DNA of 64,000 nucleotides from positions 248,001-312,000 of the forward strand of contig JAWWNJ010000014.1 of the NCBI GenBank assembly GCA_037176885.1. The letters are read 5' to 3'. Under the pieces are notes generated by a model, which was not told the origin of the DNA, did no database searches, and was given only the letters and a program-made list of their open reading frames with translations. The number at the start of each line of letters is the position of its first letter. Position 1 is the stretch's first letter. The translations under genes were made by a program, and so were the position numbers. The stretch is from Favolaschia claudopus (taxonomy: Eukaryota; Basidiomycota; Agaricomycetes; Agaricales; Mycenaceae). Below are positions 12,042 through 22,541 of this stretch, one piece after another.

Positions 12042-12718
12042 ATGCCCGTTTTCGATCCCAACGCTCCGAAACGCATGCTCCCTCTAGCTGCCTATGGCTA
12101 TTTTGGCAAATATCATCAGGTTCCCCCAGGACTACACTTTGTCTTCAAAAAAGATACACCTGAAGATGTGTATGGAAATCGCTTCGTTGTGGCTGTCGGT
12201 CCTGGATCTCAGGTCTCAGAAGCTATCGATGTAGATGCTGATGAACCCGGTGAATTCAAATTGCTGTTGAACCTTCCTTATCACTCACCTACCACTCAAG
12301 TTGTACCACGCCAACTCCAGGTCTCCGACCTCTATTCCAATGGTATTCCTCCATGGGGTGTCTCGAAGAACTGCGTGGATCGTGCTGTACCACAGGGAGA
12401 AGAAGATCATGGTTGTCCTATTTGCACTCTCCTCCTCTCCCATCCTGTCTGGTAAGTCATTTCTCCTGGATTTTTCCTCCAATAGCATCGAATAACAATC
12501 ACAGTGTCGCTTGTGATGGACATGTCCACATTTTCTGCTACGGCTGCCTCAGACAACACCTCGAGCACTCAAGACTTTGCCCAGTCTGCAGAGCCCCTAT
12601 TACGGAGCGTCCGCGTCAAGTACCAGGCTACGCAAAGGCTCTAGCGAGTCTTTTCCCCAAGCAGTTGGACAAGAGTACAGTAGACTGGGCCAAGGCTTGG
12701 AAGGGAATCAAGTTCTGA
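12042..12718 (+). CDS. RING-finger protein, putative E3 ubiquitin ligase
   Basis: Two exons, 12042-12451 and 12505-12718, join at GTAAGT...ACAG in frame to give 207 residues. From residue 125 the pattern CPIC ... ACDGHVHIFC-YGC ... CPVCRAPI is a C3HC4-type RING finger, interrupted by the intron after the first pair of ligands. RING proteins bind an E2 enzyme and pass ubiquitin to a target; the first 120 residues probably choose the partner but match nothing I recognise. The C-terminus after the RING is short and basic. All eight metal ligands can be assigned, so the gene looks functional. Its head-to-head pairing with the large 11941-7918 gene suggests co-expression, which is inference. Confidence 0.85.
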
Positions 12719-12859
12719 ATTCCACAACTGCATGTTTCGTACTTGTAGACAAAATATTGGAATTGGAACGAATGCTACATTAGTTTAAGTCCGGATGCTA
12801 CATTAAGGTCCGATCCGTCCATCTTTCCCACTCGACACACAGGTATTGTGGTCGGAAAC

Positions 12860-12925
12860 AAGGAGCAAGAGATTGAGTAAGAAGGAGAGCAAGAGATTGA
12901 GTAAGAAGGAGAGGGGAGAGGTCGG
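12860..12925. repeat. Short tandem repeat (about 24-base unit, two copies)
   Basis: The text GCAAGAGATTGAGTAAGAAG occurs twice in tandem within GA-rich sequence just after the RING gene. It is probably a slippage product. Confidence 0.7.
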
Positions 12926-12989
12926 GCCTTGAAAACAGTCTTATGAGAGAGCCGATTCCATTCCGGGCATGTTGTGGTGATAGCTCCAG

Positions 12990-13445
12990 CTCCAGCCAAA
13001 ACACACAGGGAGGGGTTGAGGGGGACCCTAGGGCATCGTTTGGTGTCGTAGTTAGGCGGGTGGAACAAGAAACCAAGTCAGAATAGGAGGTACAGCATTA
13101 AAATGTGAAAAACAGACTTACCAGAGTCGGGTCCCGGGCTAGACGTCGTTGGTGGTGATGGTGCCACCCAAAACACACAGGGAGGAGTTGGGGGGGACCC
13201 TAGGGCATCGTTTGGTGTCGTAGTTAGCCGGGTGGGACAAGAAACCAAGTCAGAATAGGAGGTACAGCATAAAAATGTGAAAAACAGACTTACCGGGCTT
13301 GACGTCGTTGGTGGTGATGGTGCCACCCAAAACACACAGGGAGGAGTTGGGGGGGACCCTGGAGCATCGTTTGGTGTCGTAGTTAGGCGGGTGGAACAAG
13401 ACATTGAGGCGGAAGGAGGGTGCATGCTTAAAATTGAAAAAAAAG
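12990..13445 (-). repeat. Three tandem 160-170 base units, possibly repeated exon-intron pairs
   Basis: Three units start at about 12996, 13168 and 13327 (shared text CCAAAACACACAGGGAGG ... GCATCGTTTGGTGTCGTAG). Read on the minus strand, each encodes the same Pro/Thr-rich segment (TRLTTTPNDALGSPPTPP, CVFWVAPSPPTTSSP), and a donor-like GTAAGTCTGTTTTTC follows at the same place in two units. The repeat may therefore be duplicated exons of a fast-evolving minus-strand gene running from about 13.9 to 12.8 kb. I could not build a complete gene model and no function is suggested. Confidence 0.6.
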
Positions 13446-14272
13446 GCTTACAGTGTGATTTCAACTCACAGTGGCAGCATTTGCTAGTGCAGAGCTTGTA
13501 AAGTGAAGGTAGGAGCCCTGTAGATTGATTTGGGAGGGTAAATACTCGAGTCCTTGCAGTGTATTATAGTGTAGTACTCACCTCAAGTTGATTGCCCTTT
13601 ATTGACACAATGTCAAGTGCACTACAGCTAGTAGAAGCAGACTCTGAGACAGATTGTTTGAGGGGGGTGCTGACAATATCCAAGAGAGCATCCTGAGACC
13701 CTAAGTACCAAGATCAAGTATGGAATGGGGTGGTAGTGCCGTCCAAAGGCAGAGAAATGTAGTAATTTGAGCCAGGCTGACAGGGAGGCCCATGGAGGAT
13801 GGATTTCAAGCACCAGAGAGAAAGAATAAAGCCAAAAGAAGAGCTGCAAGGGGCTGTATTGGTTCTAGATAGAGCAAGAAAGCTGGAGGCTGTTGAAGAC
13901 GATGAAGAGAGTATGAGTTGGCACAGTCACGTCACACTGTCACACTGTCACCGAAACCTCTGAGAGCGCAAAAGGGTCGTAGAAATTCAATATGGAGGGT
14001 GTTTCAAAGAATTAGTGGAAAAATATGGGTAGAAGACCCAGATTTATCAAGCAACTCTAAGTTCTCAAAAGTTTCTGCAAGGATATGTCAAATATCTGAG
14101 CAGAAAGCACATCAAGCCAAGTTGCTCGGTCATGTGCCCGATCTTCCCATTAATTCAGCGACGCGACTTTCAACCACCAAGTCATCAAAACAGCTCTATG
14201 AAGCTGGAAATCCCAATACATTATTGGAGGCACCCAAGAAAAGCTAACTATTAACAAGTTCCTTCCAGAATC
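13446..14272. other. No certain gene
   Basis: A 109-codon plus-strand frame (13918-14247) and a 73-codon minus frame (13628-13849) exist, but neither shows a known motif or a convincing splice pattern. The plus frame overlaps what may be the 5' part of the minus-strand repeat gene. Confidence 0.35.
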
Positions 14273-14707
14273 TCACTCATCTCTGTTCAATTTCTCCACT
14301 TTTTCATTCAATCTGTGAACTGTGTGAGACGAATGTGAGACGAGACATAGTACGAAACTTCCAAACTTCCTACTACTAGATCTACTCACATTGGGTTTGA
14401 TTCCTGCCGCTTCTAATACTTGGAAAATCAATATCGCTCGTCGTTTCCAATACGAAAGTGCTTCTTCCAAACACCTCACATCTTCTTCTAGCAGGATGTT
14501 GACTTCATCGTCGGAGAGGATCAAGTCCGGGTAACGCTGCCTTGGGTGCATGGTAGGTTCAGGCGGGGGTCTCCCTAATCGCAGAGCTTCCAGTGTCATT
14601 CTGGGGGTGGGACGGAAATGCTCGTCATCCAGCAAGTGCGTTAATGGACTTCGAATCAATAGTGGATCCATGAACCTGAACCTTGTATCGCTGCTCAGTC
14701 GCCACAA
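14273..14707 (-). CDS. Small uncharacterised protein, last two exons
   Basis: The minus strand is open for about 105 codons and then joins, across a GTGAGT...ACACAG intron (about 14391-14315), to a final exon ending at 14273. The protein contains PDLILSDDEVNILLEEDVRC and a probable helical tail (RLNEKVEKLNRDE). The 5' end is not resolved: an ATG at about 14779 (starting MDSELF) could be the first exon, but I found no splice that joins it in frame. No domain is recognised. Confidence 0.45.
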   Translation of the reverse strand: MWRLSSDTRFRFMDPLLIRSPLTHLLDDEHFRPTPRMTLEALRLGRPPPEPTMHPRQRYPDLILSDDEVNILLEEDVRCLEEALSYWKRRAILIFQVLEAAGIKPNVSRSSSRKFGSFVLCLVSHSSHTVHRLNEKVEKLNRDE

Positions 14708-14869
14708 GGAACTTTGGATTCATGCCTACTACGAACCTGTGGATGATGGTGGAAGAAGAAGGAAGAGTTCGGAGTCCATTGTTTGCGAGATACAAAGACG
14801 CCACTCATAGCGCGGTACAAGTTCACAAGTTCACAGTTATAGCGGTACAAGTTTTTTTACAAGATTGTA

Positions 14870-15890
14870 CTACTGATTATTGGCCTTTCTATTCATTCTA
14901 TCTCTGCGTCTTAGAGCCAAGTTCAGTCTATCTTCCTCGAGAGCTGGCTGAACTAGCCAAACGGTACGTACTTTGGCCCTCTTCCGACGACAATGAGCAC
15001 TGTGTTCATCAAAAATCTCTGACATGTAGTAGCGTTGGCATACTTCGCATCTCTCCACCAGACCATCGAGTTCCTCCTGAGTAATACCTTGACCTTGATA
15101 GAGCTTTCCTGCCTTGAGGACTGCGAGAAAGGATTAAGACGATCAAGATGATCTGCATCTTTAGCAAACTGACCTTCAAGGTACAAAGAAACGACTTTTC
15201 CGAAGTCCTCTCTTTGCATAAGCTCATGCAATTGATACCCTACTTCGCCTAGGTAGTTGACCAGGTACTGTCCAGGCTTCTCGGGTATAGGTTTCAATTG
15301 TGTTGCGGAGAGATATGCAGGAGGAGCGAACATCGAAGGATGAGGAGGCTGGTAGTCGGGAGATACCAAGTTATATTCAGAGGTCAGTTCGGTTGCGAGA
15401 ACGATCGAGGAAAGATTTACTATAAAAGAGAATGAATGAAAGAGGAAAGAGGAAAGAGGAACAAGCAAGAGATGAAAACATACAGATGAATTGGCACCTC
15501 GCCGGCTTGTGGTGGCAGACCGCAATGGTCATCTCGGTTGTAGCGTTCACAAGAATGCGGGAAGACACGGGTGTTCCTACTGCAAGGCAGAAGCAGGCAA
15601 AATACCTGTTCTTGGAGCGAAGATACTGAAAAAGGAGGTGTGCAGGAACACGATGTCCATTAACGATAGGCCTACGAGTGAATACGAGTGAGAAATTCAG
15701 AAAACAGTCTCAAATCATTCGCTGACCATGCTATTTTGACGGTATGAACTCCGTTGTAGTCAATGAAGGTGATAATGAGCTCGTCCGGGTTTGCTCTCTG
15801 GGTACGAGCTGATTGGGCGTCGAATAAACCACGCCAAGGGCGTTGTAGACACATATTCAGATAGTGGGTGGTGGGCAAAGGTTAGGTTAT
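14870..15890 (-). CDS. Uncharacterised protein with a CCHC-like zinc motif
   Basis: Several minus-strand exons can be followed: about 15878-15672, 15670-15610, 15584-15490, then one from about 15425 to 15170 (containing PPHPSMFAPPAYLSATQL), and a last one from about 15121 to 14870. The last exon has ERCEVCQRYYMSEIFDEHSA followed by HC, a C-x2-C-x11-H-x3-C pattern close to the two knuckles of the 5877-7746 gene. Splices GAAG/GTCAGT...GCAG/TCCTC and ATCT/GTATGT are canonical. The join between the first two exons needs a frame change near 15672 that I could not explain, so the gene may be damaged. Function unknown; zinc binding is inferred from spacing only. Confidence 0.5.
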
Positions 15891-16053
15891 TTTCGACCAG
15901 CTCTTGGTCTTGCTCGGTTCTTGTCGTCAATTCAATTTGCTATTGGTGAATGAGGCGATTTGCTATTGGTGAATGCGGTGAATTACTATTGGTTGAATGG
16001 TCGTTCCCGTCGGGCTTTCAAAAGTCTAAAGGGTAGTCAAAAAATTATAATTT
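15891..16053. repeat. Short direct repeats of TTGCTATTGGTGAATG
   Basis: The phrase GCTATTGGTGAATG occurs twice (about 15940 and 15961), followed by a related ACTATTGGTTGAATG. They include CCAAT-box-like elements on the reverse strand (ATTGG = CCAAT), so they may be promoter elements for the minus-strand gene starting near 15.88 kb. Confidence 0.4.
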
Positions 16054-19000
16054 CTAGTCTATAATCGGTAAATCAAGTAGAGAAACACGTCCGGAACCTA
16101 ATCTCTCGAGAGCGGATCGCCCTGCCCAAACCTTCTGAAATGCGTCCTGGGACTTACATTCAGCCCGTTGTTTCTTCTCAATCTCCTCCCGTAATTTCAA
16201 ACGCTTGCTAGGATCTTGCGTGGTTTCAAATTGCCTTTGCTTTGATTCAATAGCACGCCGTGCTTTGGCGACATTGTCAACAGCGGTTTGAAGCTTGTGG
16301 TTCCAGGAATGAATCTTTGCGTCCTCAGCAACGATTTGTTTATGTGTTTGATTGTCTAAAAAGATTGAGATGTATGTAGTATGTGAACAGGAATGATAAT
16401 AACAAATACCTCGCCGCTTGAGATTCATCAAAGCATTCTCTGAAGGATGGCCGGTCCTGTAAGTTGGTGTGATTCCGAATGATTCGAATGTCTGGTGAAT
16501 GTAAGTCGTAATCAAGCGAGAGAGACAAAGACACCCGGACGCACCTGAAGGGTAATTGTTTTCATGCGATCGAAAGACTGGCCTTTTTTAAGTCCACCTA
16601 GTAAAGTGCATTGAACGCCCTCTCGATTGGCATCACGGTGAACTGTTTCGATGAGGTTTGAATTGCTGTCCCCTGCCTCCCAAATAGATCGAGGCATGAA
16701 ACTCTTCTCCCAGCAGATGCCTTCAAAAACGAATCCGCTGCTTAGTTTATTTTGCAGCCAGTCTGTCGTCATTGAGTTTTGTTTTGTAACTGTGTATGGA
16801 GTTACCTTGAGCCGGCTTGCCCCCCAATTCGCGAATCGACTCCAAGGTCCCGTCCCAATCCGGATGTTCCATACATACCAGGCTTCGCATAAGCCATCTT
16901 ACCTGCTCCGTCGTTGCACATAACTTGACCAAACGGAAATAATGGACAACACAGACCCGAAAAATGCGGTGAAGGTGTTCATAAGGTGACAAATCCTGTA
17001 GGTTCCGTTCTGGCTGATACATGTCGCTTTTGATAGGCATTCGAGATGCAAGTTTTTGCAAGTGAAGGCCTAGCCCTAGTAGCGCAATTTTAAAACTCGC
17101 CTGAAAAGATAGAACTTGTCTCTCTCACCTTTAGCCTGTCCTCGATGCTGGTCACCGACCCAGGATAAGATCATGCAGTCGTAACCAACATCCGGTTGAC
17201 TCGCATGGAGGTGATGCCATCTGAGATGCTTGCCTGTATCTTCGTATACAATGGCTTCGATCTCTTCGAAAACTCTTTGATGAGCAGTGGCTGACATCCG
17301 ATTGAGGAAGATACGGAGGAAGATCAAGCCTGTCTTCCGATTCAGCCCATTCAATACTCAATTGAAGGAAAGGTACTTGCTGGTATTAGCGTCACGATCC
17401 ATACTTGCCACTTCAAACTCCTTAAAGCCTACAATCCTTCGGAATCCAATATCGCTCTGCAGGTAACGCCCTGAGCGTATGAGCCTCCGACTGGCTTCGG
17501 GGGTCATGCAAATAATAATCCGAAGACGATCATCTTTGGTTTTGAGACCACCTAGCTCCTCCTCCTCCTCTTCGTCGATGCTCGCAGGGCCATGATCAAT
17601 AGCAAGAATCCTTCTGATATAGTGACTCTCCTTTGGAAGATTTTCGTCTTGATGCGCTTTCAGGCTGACCACACCATGCCAGCCAGTCCCAAAAGGATAG
17701 TGCAGCTCACGAGCCTGTTTAATGTACGACTTGAGATGGGAACGGTTGGCCAAGGAGACATGCCAATCAGCAAGGGTGGGATTGAGAACGTTTGGAAGAG
17801 CTTTCGATAGAAAAGCTTTGAGTATAGGGTGCCGGAGAAGTCTACGCGGTGTAAGATCTGGCAAATCCTCATCCATCTCTTCCAGCAGAGCGAAGAGTTG
17901 AGATCGAATACGGGGTGGGGTCTTGGTCGGAAGAGGTACAGGGTGTGTGTGTTCACCGGAGGTTACAAGGAGGATGAATGGACAGGTGGAGCGCACGTCT
18001 GATACAGGTTCATAGACCCGAAACTTGCTTGTGCATGGCATGTGCTCCAAGAGCGGTTGAATGAGGGATTCCTCTGTGTCGCTGCGGTGTGGGACAGCTT
18101 TGATAGAATTCAGACATTGTTCAGGAAGAAGGTATTACAATACACTTACGACAGTAGGCCTTTTGAGTAGAGAAGTTAGCTACCGTGGTGCACTCTATGA
18201 GCGGTCCATAACCGCAGTCTCGGGCTTCTTCCTCGATCCGAGTGGCCTCTTCAAGATCGCCGGTCATACAAGCTTCAATATACTCGACATCATATGAGCC
18301 GTTCCCTATGGATAGATCATGGAAGTGGTCTTTGCTTGTACCCGGAATATAATGCTCGCAACTAAAAGAAAGGGTTAATTGATTTTGACCGACAAAGGAA
18401 TCATTGAAAAGAGACCAAATGAAAGGGCGATCTTCGTCGTCACGCTCAAAGATAAGTCTCCCCTCGCAGATCCCCTCTCGCATACGATATCCTCTTTGAA
18501 TCTGGTGAAGGTAGATGTCCCTCGTTTTCCTCTCTTCCTCCTCAGTCGATAGAAGGAAGGTCTCCTCCGACAAAGGACGACTACATCCCAACTTCTGCAA
18601 GGCAGTCAAGAAAGCCAATGTTCGTAGAAATACATCTTTGGACGGTGAAGAGGACTCTTGGCGATACTCTCTGTCATTCAAGAGTCGCTCCTTCACGTCG
18701 GTGCGATTGGCAGATGTGTGTGGTAAAGCCAGAGCCTCCATATCGCTAAGTGGACAAACTTTGCAGCCCTGACCTGGAAACTGATGTGAGTATCGTCTTA
18801 GAAGACATAAAAGAACAACGACATACAGGTTGAGTGGCTTATAACACAGGGAACTTTCTCACCGGTCACAGAATCAACAAGAACACGAGTTTTGACTTCC
18901 TTTCCAGCGACAGATTGACCTCGAGGAGCTCCACGTGAATAGGCAACACCAAGGATTGGATTGGACCACTCCACAGGATCCAGGTAAAATAAGTGGCCGA

Positions 19001-19421
19001 TATAACCAGTGGCACTGGTCTCTGGATACTCCAAAACCGTGCCGACAGGATAATGATAAAGGGTTTCAAGAACCGTCTCCCTATTCAATTTGATATTGTG
19101 CTCTGTTTTAATAACTTCAGCTAGGCTGGAGTTCACCGCGGTGAAGGATAAGGTAGGGGGATTCTGGTTCTGGCGAGGATTAGGTGTCGAGCGTAGAGGT
19201 GGATTGGACAATCGTATGTGGTCAACCGCAAGCTTGAGATGATTATGTATTTCGAGCGGCACCAGCAAGCTACTGCGGTCCAGGAGTGATAATTCAAGAT
19301 CGTTGATCAGAGGGAGGACGTCGACAAGAGCTTTGTCGGGATTCAACAGTGAGTCGATACGAAGAACTCTAGACAACGGTTGGCTCATTTCGGGTGGATT
19401 GAGCAGCATATCGACGTCCAT
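16054..19421 (-). CDS. MULE-like DDE-transposase-related protein (8 exons, one unresolved junction)
   Basis: Minus-strand exons from the ATG at 19421: 19421-18827, 18773-18150, 18073 to about 17380, about 17345-17129, 17075-16806, 16762-16545, 16491-16410 and 16355-16054. All but one join in frame through short GT-AG introns, giving about 1,000 residues. A Cys/His-rich region comes first (CVISHSTCQGCKVCPLS; EHTHPVPLPTKTPP). Three acidic sites then fit a MULE-type RNase H fold: SDIGFRRIVGFKEFE, VGDQHRGQAKG and NLIETVHRDANREG, with VCVVHYFRLVKLC between the second and third. The C-terminus is a charged coiled coil. The exon 3/4 junction near 17380-17345 is off by one base with every splice I tried, which may mean early decay. 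It has no terminal repeats nearby, so it could be a domesticated protein or an orphaned transposase. MULE assignment is inference from motif order. Confidence 0.65.
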
Positions 19422-20139
19422 TGCTGACAAGAAGGTAGCAAGGTAGCAAACACAATGTATTGAGCCTCAACAACGGCGACATAGAGTATGGAGTCGTCGG
19501 CCCTGCCTGCTGATTACTCTTGATCGGGCGCTCACTGATTTCTCCTCCTCATACTACAAAGAATCCTACGGCAGGTGCCAAGCATAAGGTAGGATAATAT
19601 CGGAGATCTTCATATATTTGGTGGACTAGAACCATGAAATTGAAAAACGGAGAGATGAAAAGGCCCAGAGACGCGGAAGGCGATGAGAACGCAGGTGGCG
19701 ACGAAAAACGTGCACAAAGTAAAAGATAAGTGGCGTTGGTGACCTGTTTGTGACGGTAAAAGACTGGGATCAGTAGATTTCAGCCCCGCCTGATGCTCTG
19801 ATCTTCAGAGCCGGCCCGATCACTCGATCCGACTGAGTCGGCGGTCGGAGAACTCCGGTGGACACGCTTGACACTGCGGTTGCGATGTTCCTCGCTTCTG
19901 TGGCGAAGCCTCGGCATCCGAGTAAGACCAATGCACTCTCCACTCCCAAGTGATGGTAGGTGATCACAGGTAAATCGGCCCAGACCTTACTCCGCCCTAA
20001 AAATTCTCCCACCCTTTCAACATCAATCATCCGTCAAAAATGTCCTCCATTGACTATATATGGAAACACCTCCGGTAAGGATTGCGGAGAAAGGTCTGGG
20101 TATCCGAGACTAGTGTGAGCGAGAGATTACTAGTAACTA
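19422..20139. other. No gene; contains inverted foldback repeat copy C
   Basis: No coding region is recognised. At about 19965-20105 lies the inverted third copy of the foldback repeat of 4786-4935, with arms GGCCCAGACCTTACTCCG and CGGAGAAAGGTCTGGG around ACTATATATGG. Flanking text (GATAGAAGATTTCTCGC ... TATTCAAATGA after 20508) recurs at about 35567-35600. Confidence 0.55.
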
Positions 20140-20505
20140 CAGTTGCGGCAAAATCAATTTACTTACCAAATAAGGAAATTCTCATCAAATCCGCTCTACC
20201 GCACAGCAAAACCACCACAAGCACGTTGAATTGGCACAAAGGGCCTGTACTCCTGGAGTTGAGCCGGTCTACGCACAAAAAACAACCGGATTCGTCATGT
20301 TTCTCACTGCTTTTGGCTGCACTTTATGAGACAAAGTTGCTGGTTGTCCCGGCGAAACCAATACAGAGACGCCAGTTTCTCTACATCAGGACAGGCCAGC
20401 AGTTTTTGGTATTCTTATCAATTTACCGCTCGAAAAAAACGAGCGAAAGGAGCGAATTGACGAGAATTTCCTTATTTAGTAAGTAAATTGATTTTGCCGC
20501 AACTG
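20140..20505. mobile_element. MITE, family CAGTTGCGGC, copy 1 (366 bases)
   Basis: Inverted repeats of about 49 bases with two mismatches start CAGTTGCGGCAAAATCAATT on both strands. TA flanks both ends (20138-20139, 20506-20507). There is no coding frame. The same family occurs at 45612-45967 (opposite orientation, right end lost) and, as a diverged subfamily, at 26299-26666 and 48787-49172. The TA duplication fits Tc1/mariner-type mobilisation. Confidence 0.9.
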
Positions 20506-20674
20506 TAAGTACGATAGAAGATTTCTCGCTAAGGCCCTAGTATTCAAATGATTTGTTGATGGCATCAGCAAAGCTGTGCAGGTAGTGCTGCCGCAAGGTG
20601 AGGTCGAGGCACCTCAAGGTGATGGGCCATCAACCTTGGTGCTTGAGGTGACATAACCAGGTGCCGGATCCCTA

Positions 20675-20828
20675 CAGCCGTTTTGGAAACTCCTGGTGTT
20701 CTCTGGGTGGCGGAAGCAAAACTCGGATTCGGCTGAAGTGGAGCTGGTGACGGGAAGCAAAACAAAGGTAAGCACAAACGAATGAGCACCACTCGATCAA
20801 AACCCGTATATTGTTTCCAAAACGGCTG
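20675..20828. mobile_element. MITE, family CAGCCGTTTTGG, short copy (154 bases)
   Basis: CAGCCGTTTTGGAAAC at the left is matched by GTTTCCAAAACGGCTG at the right, flanked by TA. The next 700 bases repeat related text and end with another GTTTCCAAAACGGCTG followed by TA (21523), so this may be the left part of a longer element (20675-21523) with an internal copy of the end. A second long copy lies at 39313-40212. Confidence 0.8.
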
Positions 20829-21043
20829 TAACAGAACTGAGGATCAAGACTCAGCTGCTACTTGCCCAGAGTTCGACAGGGCCATCCATGACTTGCGAGC
20901 AAGGACCAAAACAAGAGACCAGCGGCACTTGATGTGGTACGGCAACACCCCACAAAGTGGTGCTCCCGGCTTTGCCGATGACATAATCGTCAACAAACGT
21001 AAGCACAAATGAACGAGCACCACTCAATCAAAACCCGTATATT

Positions 21044-21504
21044 AGGGGCATTCAAAGTAAACCTTGGCTTACGCGCTTTTGCGCTTTTACGCTTCTACGC
21101 TTTTCCGCGGCTGAGCCGGCATGATATGTCAAGCTGGCAATGCTCGGCAAATGTCAGCGTGCGAAACGACGGGTTCATCGGATTGATTCTCGGATGATTT
21201 CGGAGCAGTTGAAACCCTAGAAACTCACCCTCCCTGGGTTGAAGGAGACATTCGACGACACCGGAGAGCTGTATTATCACTGATTCAGCCCAGCCGATCC
21301 TCTTGGACCCACTGTCCAGCTGTCTCATGCGGGGAGAAGCGCGTTGATGCGCCTTCCCAAAACGGATAGTGATCAACGTGTCACTCGGATTGATTCCTGC
21401 CGTTGAGCGCCGCAATTGACATGTCATGCCGGCCCAGCCGCGGAAAAGCGCGAAAGCGCATAAGCGCAAAAGCGCGTAAGCCAAGGTTTACTTTGAATGC
21501 CCCT
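21044..21504. mobile_element. Foldback element with about 80-90 base arms, 3-base ATT duplication
   Basis: The arms begin AGGGGCATTCAAAGTAAACC on both strands and stay similar for 80-90 bases (CGCTTTTGCGC runs). ATT lies on each side (21041-21043, 21505-21507). The empty site is known from the sibling element (CCCGTATATTGTTTCC at about 20805-20820), and deleting the element plus one ATT gives exactly that text. A 3-base AT-rich duplication is typical of PIF/Harbinger-type elements. No transposase is present. Confidence 0.88.
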
Positions 21505-21880
21505 ATTGTTTCCAAAACGGCTGTATCTTAGAAGCATTGGAACATAATAGAGTGTATTTGCAGCTCTTTTTGAAAGTTTTTCCGCGAGATCTCACAAAAT
21601 GATAAGCGAGTTTCAGAAAATGATCGCAAAGCCTTGGACAACCTTAGTCGCGCTTCAACTCAATTTCGCACCTGCCTCCTTGGTTCAAAAGCAGGTGCAA
21701 TGGATTCACCGTTGCCGCACGTCCTGCGGTGTCTTTTTTGTGGTGGTCGACGTCGCAAGCAGCGAACAGACACGTTAGAAAGATTGCGCAGTGGTGTTGA
21801 GTGACCGCGATTAAGCGAGTCTCACAAAATCCTAAGCGAGTCTCGCCACGGAAAAATTGTCTTTTGGGAGGTTGCAAATA

Positions 21881-22000
21881 CTGTAGTCTTTCGACCAAGT
21901 GTTCACGTGTTGCGTGACGGGCCCTCGTGAACTGAACACTTTTGGGTGTGGTGACGGTGACACTCCGCCCAAAAGGGCAATAAATGTCAAAAATTTCCGG
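21881..22000. mobile_element. Left part of a CTGTACTA-type MITE, adjoining the Penelope element
   Basis: The text from CTGTAGTCTTTCGACC to AAAATTTCCGG matches the left half of the complete MITE at 52075-52339. It is preceded by TA. The right half (with GTGACACCCAGTGAACACTT) is found at 24394-24466, 2.4 kb away, so the reverse-transcriptase unit sits inside this MITE. Confidence 0.7.
21925..22000. repeat. 76-base direct repeat, left copy
   Basis: These 76 bases (TCGTGAACTGAAC ... AAATTTCCGG) recur at 24318-24393 with no difference that I can see, flanking the Penelope-like unit. They derive from the MITE body. Confidence 0.9.
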
Positions 22001-22117
22001 GCGGGCGGCGAGCGATAGCGAGCCGTGCGAACAGTGTTGTCGCGATCCGACCAGTTCGTGGGGTGGTTGATATACAGGGAGTTGTTGCAGTGAAACGGGG
22101 TTGGTGTGCGCAAGAAC

Positions 22118-22190
22118 GTTTCGTCACATGTGACTCATCAGGTGGATGAATTCCCCTACCAAAAATCGACGCGTAGGGGCACCCGTGGAC
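22118..22190 (-). ncRNA. Hammerhead ribozyme candidate, downstream of the Penelope RT
   Basis: On the minus strand 22141-22118 reads CTGATGA, then GTCA-CATG-TGAC (a 4-base-pair stem II with a 4-base loop), then GAAAC. This is the full conserved hammerhead core. Just 5' of it lies a hairpin (GGGTG CCCCTAC ... GTAGGGG AATT CATCC, 22183-22145) that could form helix I, with a GTC (22190-22188) as a possible cleavage triplet. A GCGTC at about 22173-22169 is an alternative. Helix III would be only two to four base pairs, and I could not settle the exact pairing. Hammerheads are known in Penelope-like elements, and the strand and position here match that association. Confidence 0.6.
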
Positions 22191-22468
22191 TCAACACAGT
22201 CAGTATTTCCCTAAAACCCCGATTTCCTAAATATTCCTTGTCGTCCATTACGCCTGTATTACGCAGGACGATATTTGACGGGGTAAATAGGTTTTGATCA
22301 ATGGAATCCAACTTCTACCCCTTCCAGCGAGGTGATTCCTTAGGCCCGGTCAAGGGTAAGAGAGGAGGGCACACGACGCGTTCTGGGGCCCGTGAAAGGT
22401 ACGAAAATGGTTGGTCAACTTAATCGGGGGACAAATTTTAGGTACGGTATATTTTTTCGAGAATCCGA

Positions 22469-22521
22469 AAATGACCGCCGCTGCAGAGCGCGACCCATAG
22501 GGTCGCGCGCGGCGGTCATTG
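22469..22521. repeat. Strong imperfect palindrome (hairpin) after the RT stop
   Basis: AATGACCGCCGC and GCGGCGGTCATT pair, with an inner GCGCGACCC/GGGTCGCGC stem around a three-base loop. It begins about 20 bases beyond the RT stop codon at 22542 on the minus strand. It may be an RNA structure of the element's 3' untranslated region. Confidence 0.7.
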
Positions 22522-22541
22522 AGGATTGAGAAAGAACCGTC

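Noticed and set aside
12990..13445. CRISPR-like array
   Set aside because: Three long unequal units without constant short repeats or unique spacers, in a eukaryotic context. It is an ordinary tandem duplication.
13918..14247. 109-codon plus-strand frame
   Set aside because: No domain, no promoter-like leader and it lies where the minus-strand repeat gene may begin.
22205..22235. Telomere-like CCCTAAAACCCC next to the Penelope element
   Set aside because: It is a single imperfect unit, not a tandem TTAGGG array, so it gives no real support for telomeric attachment.
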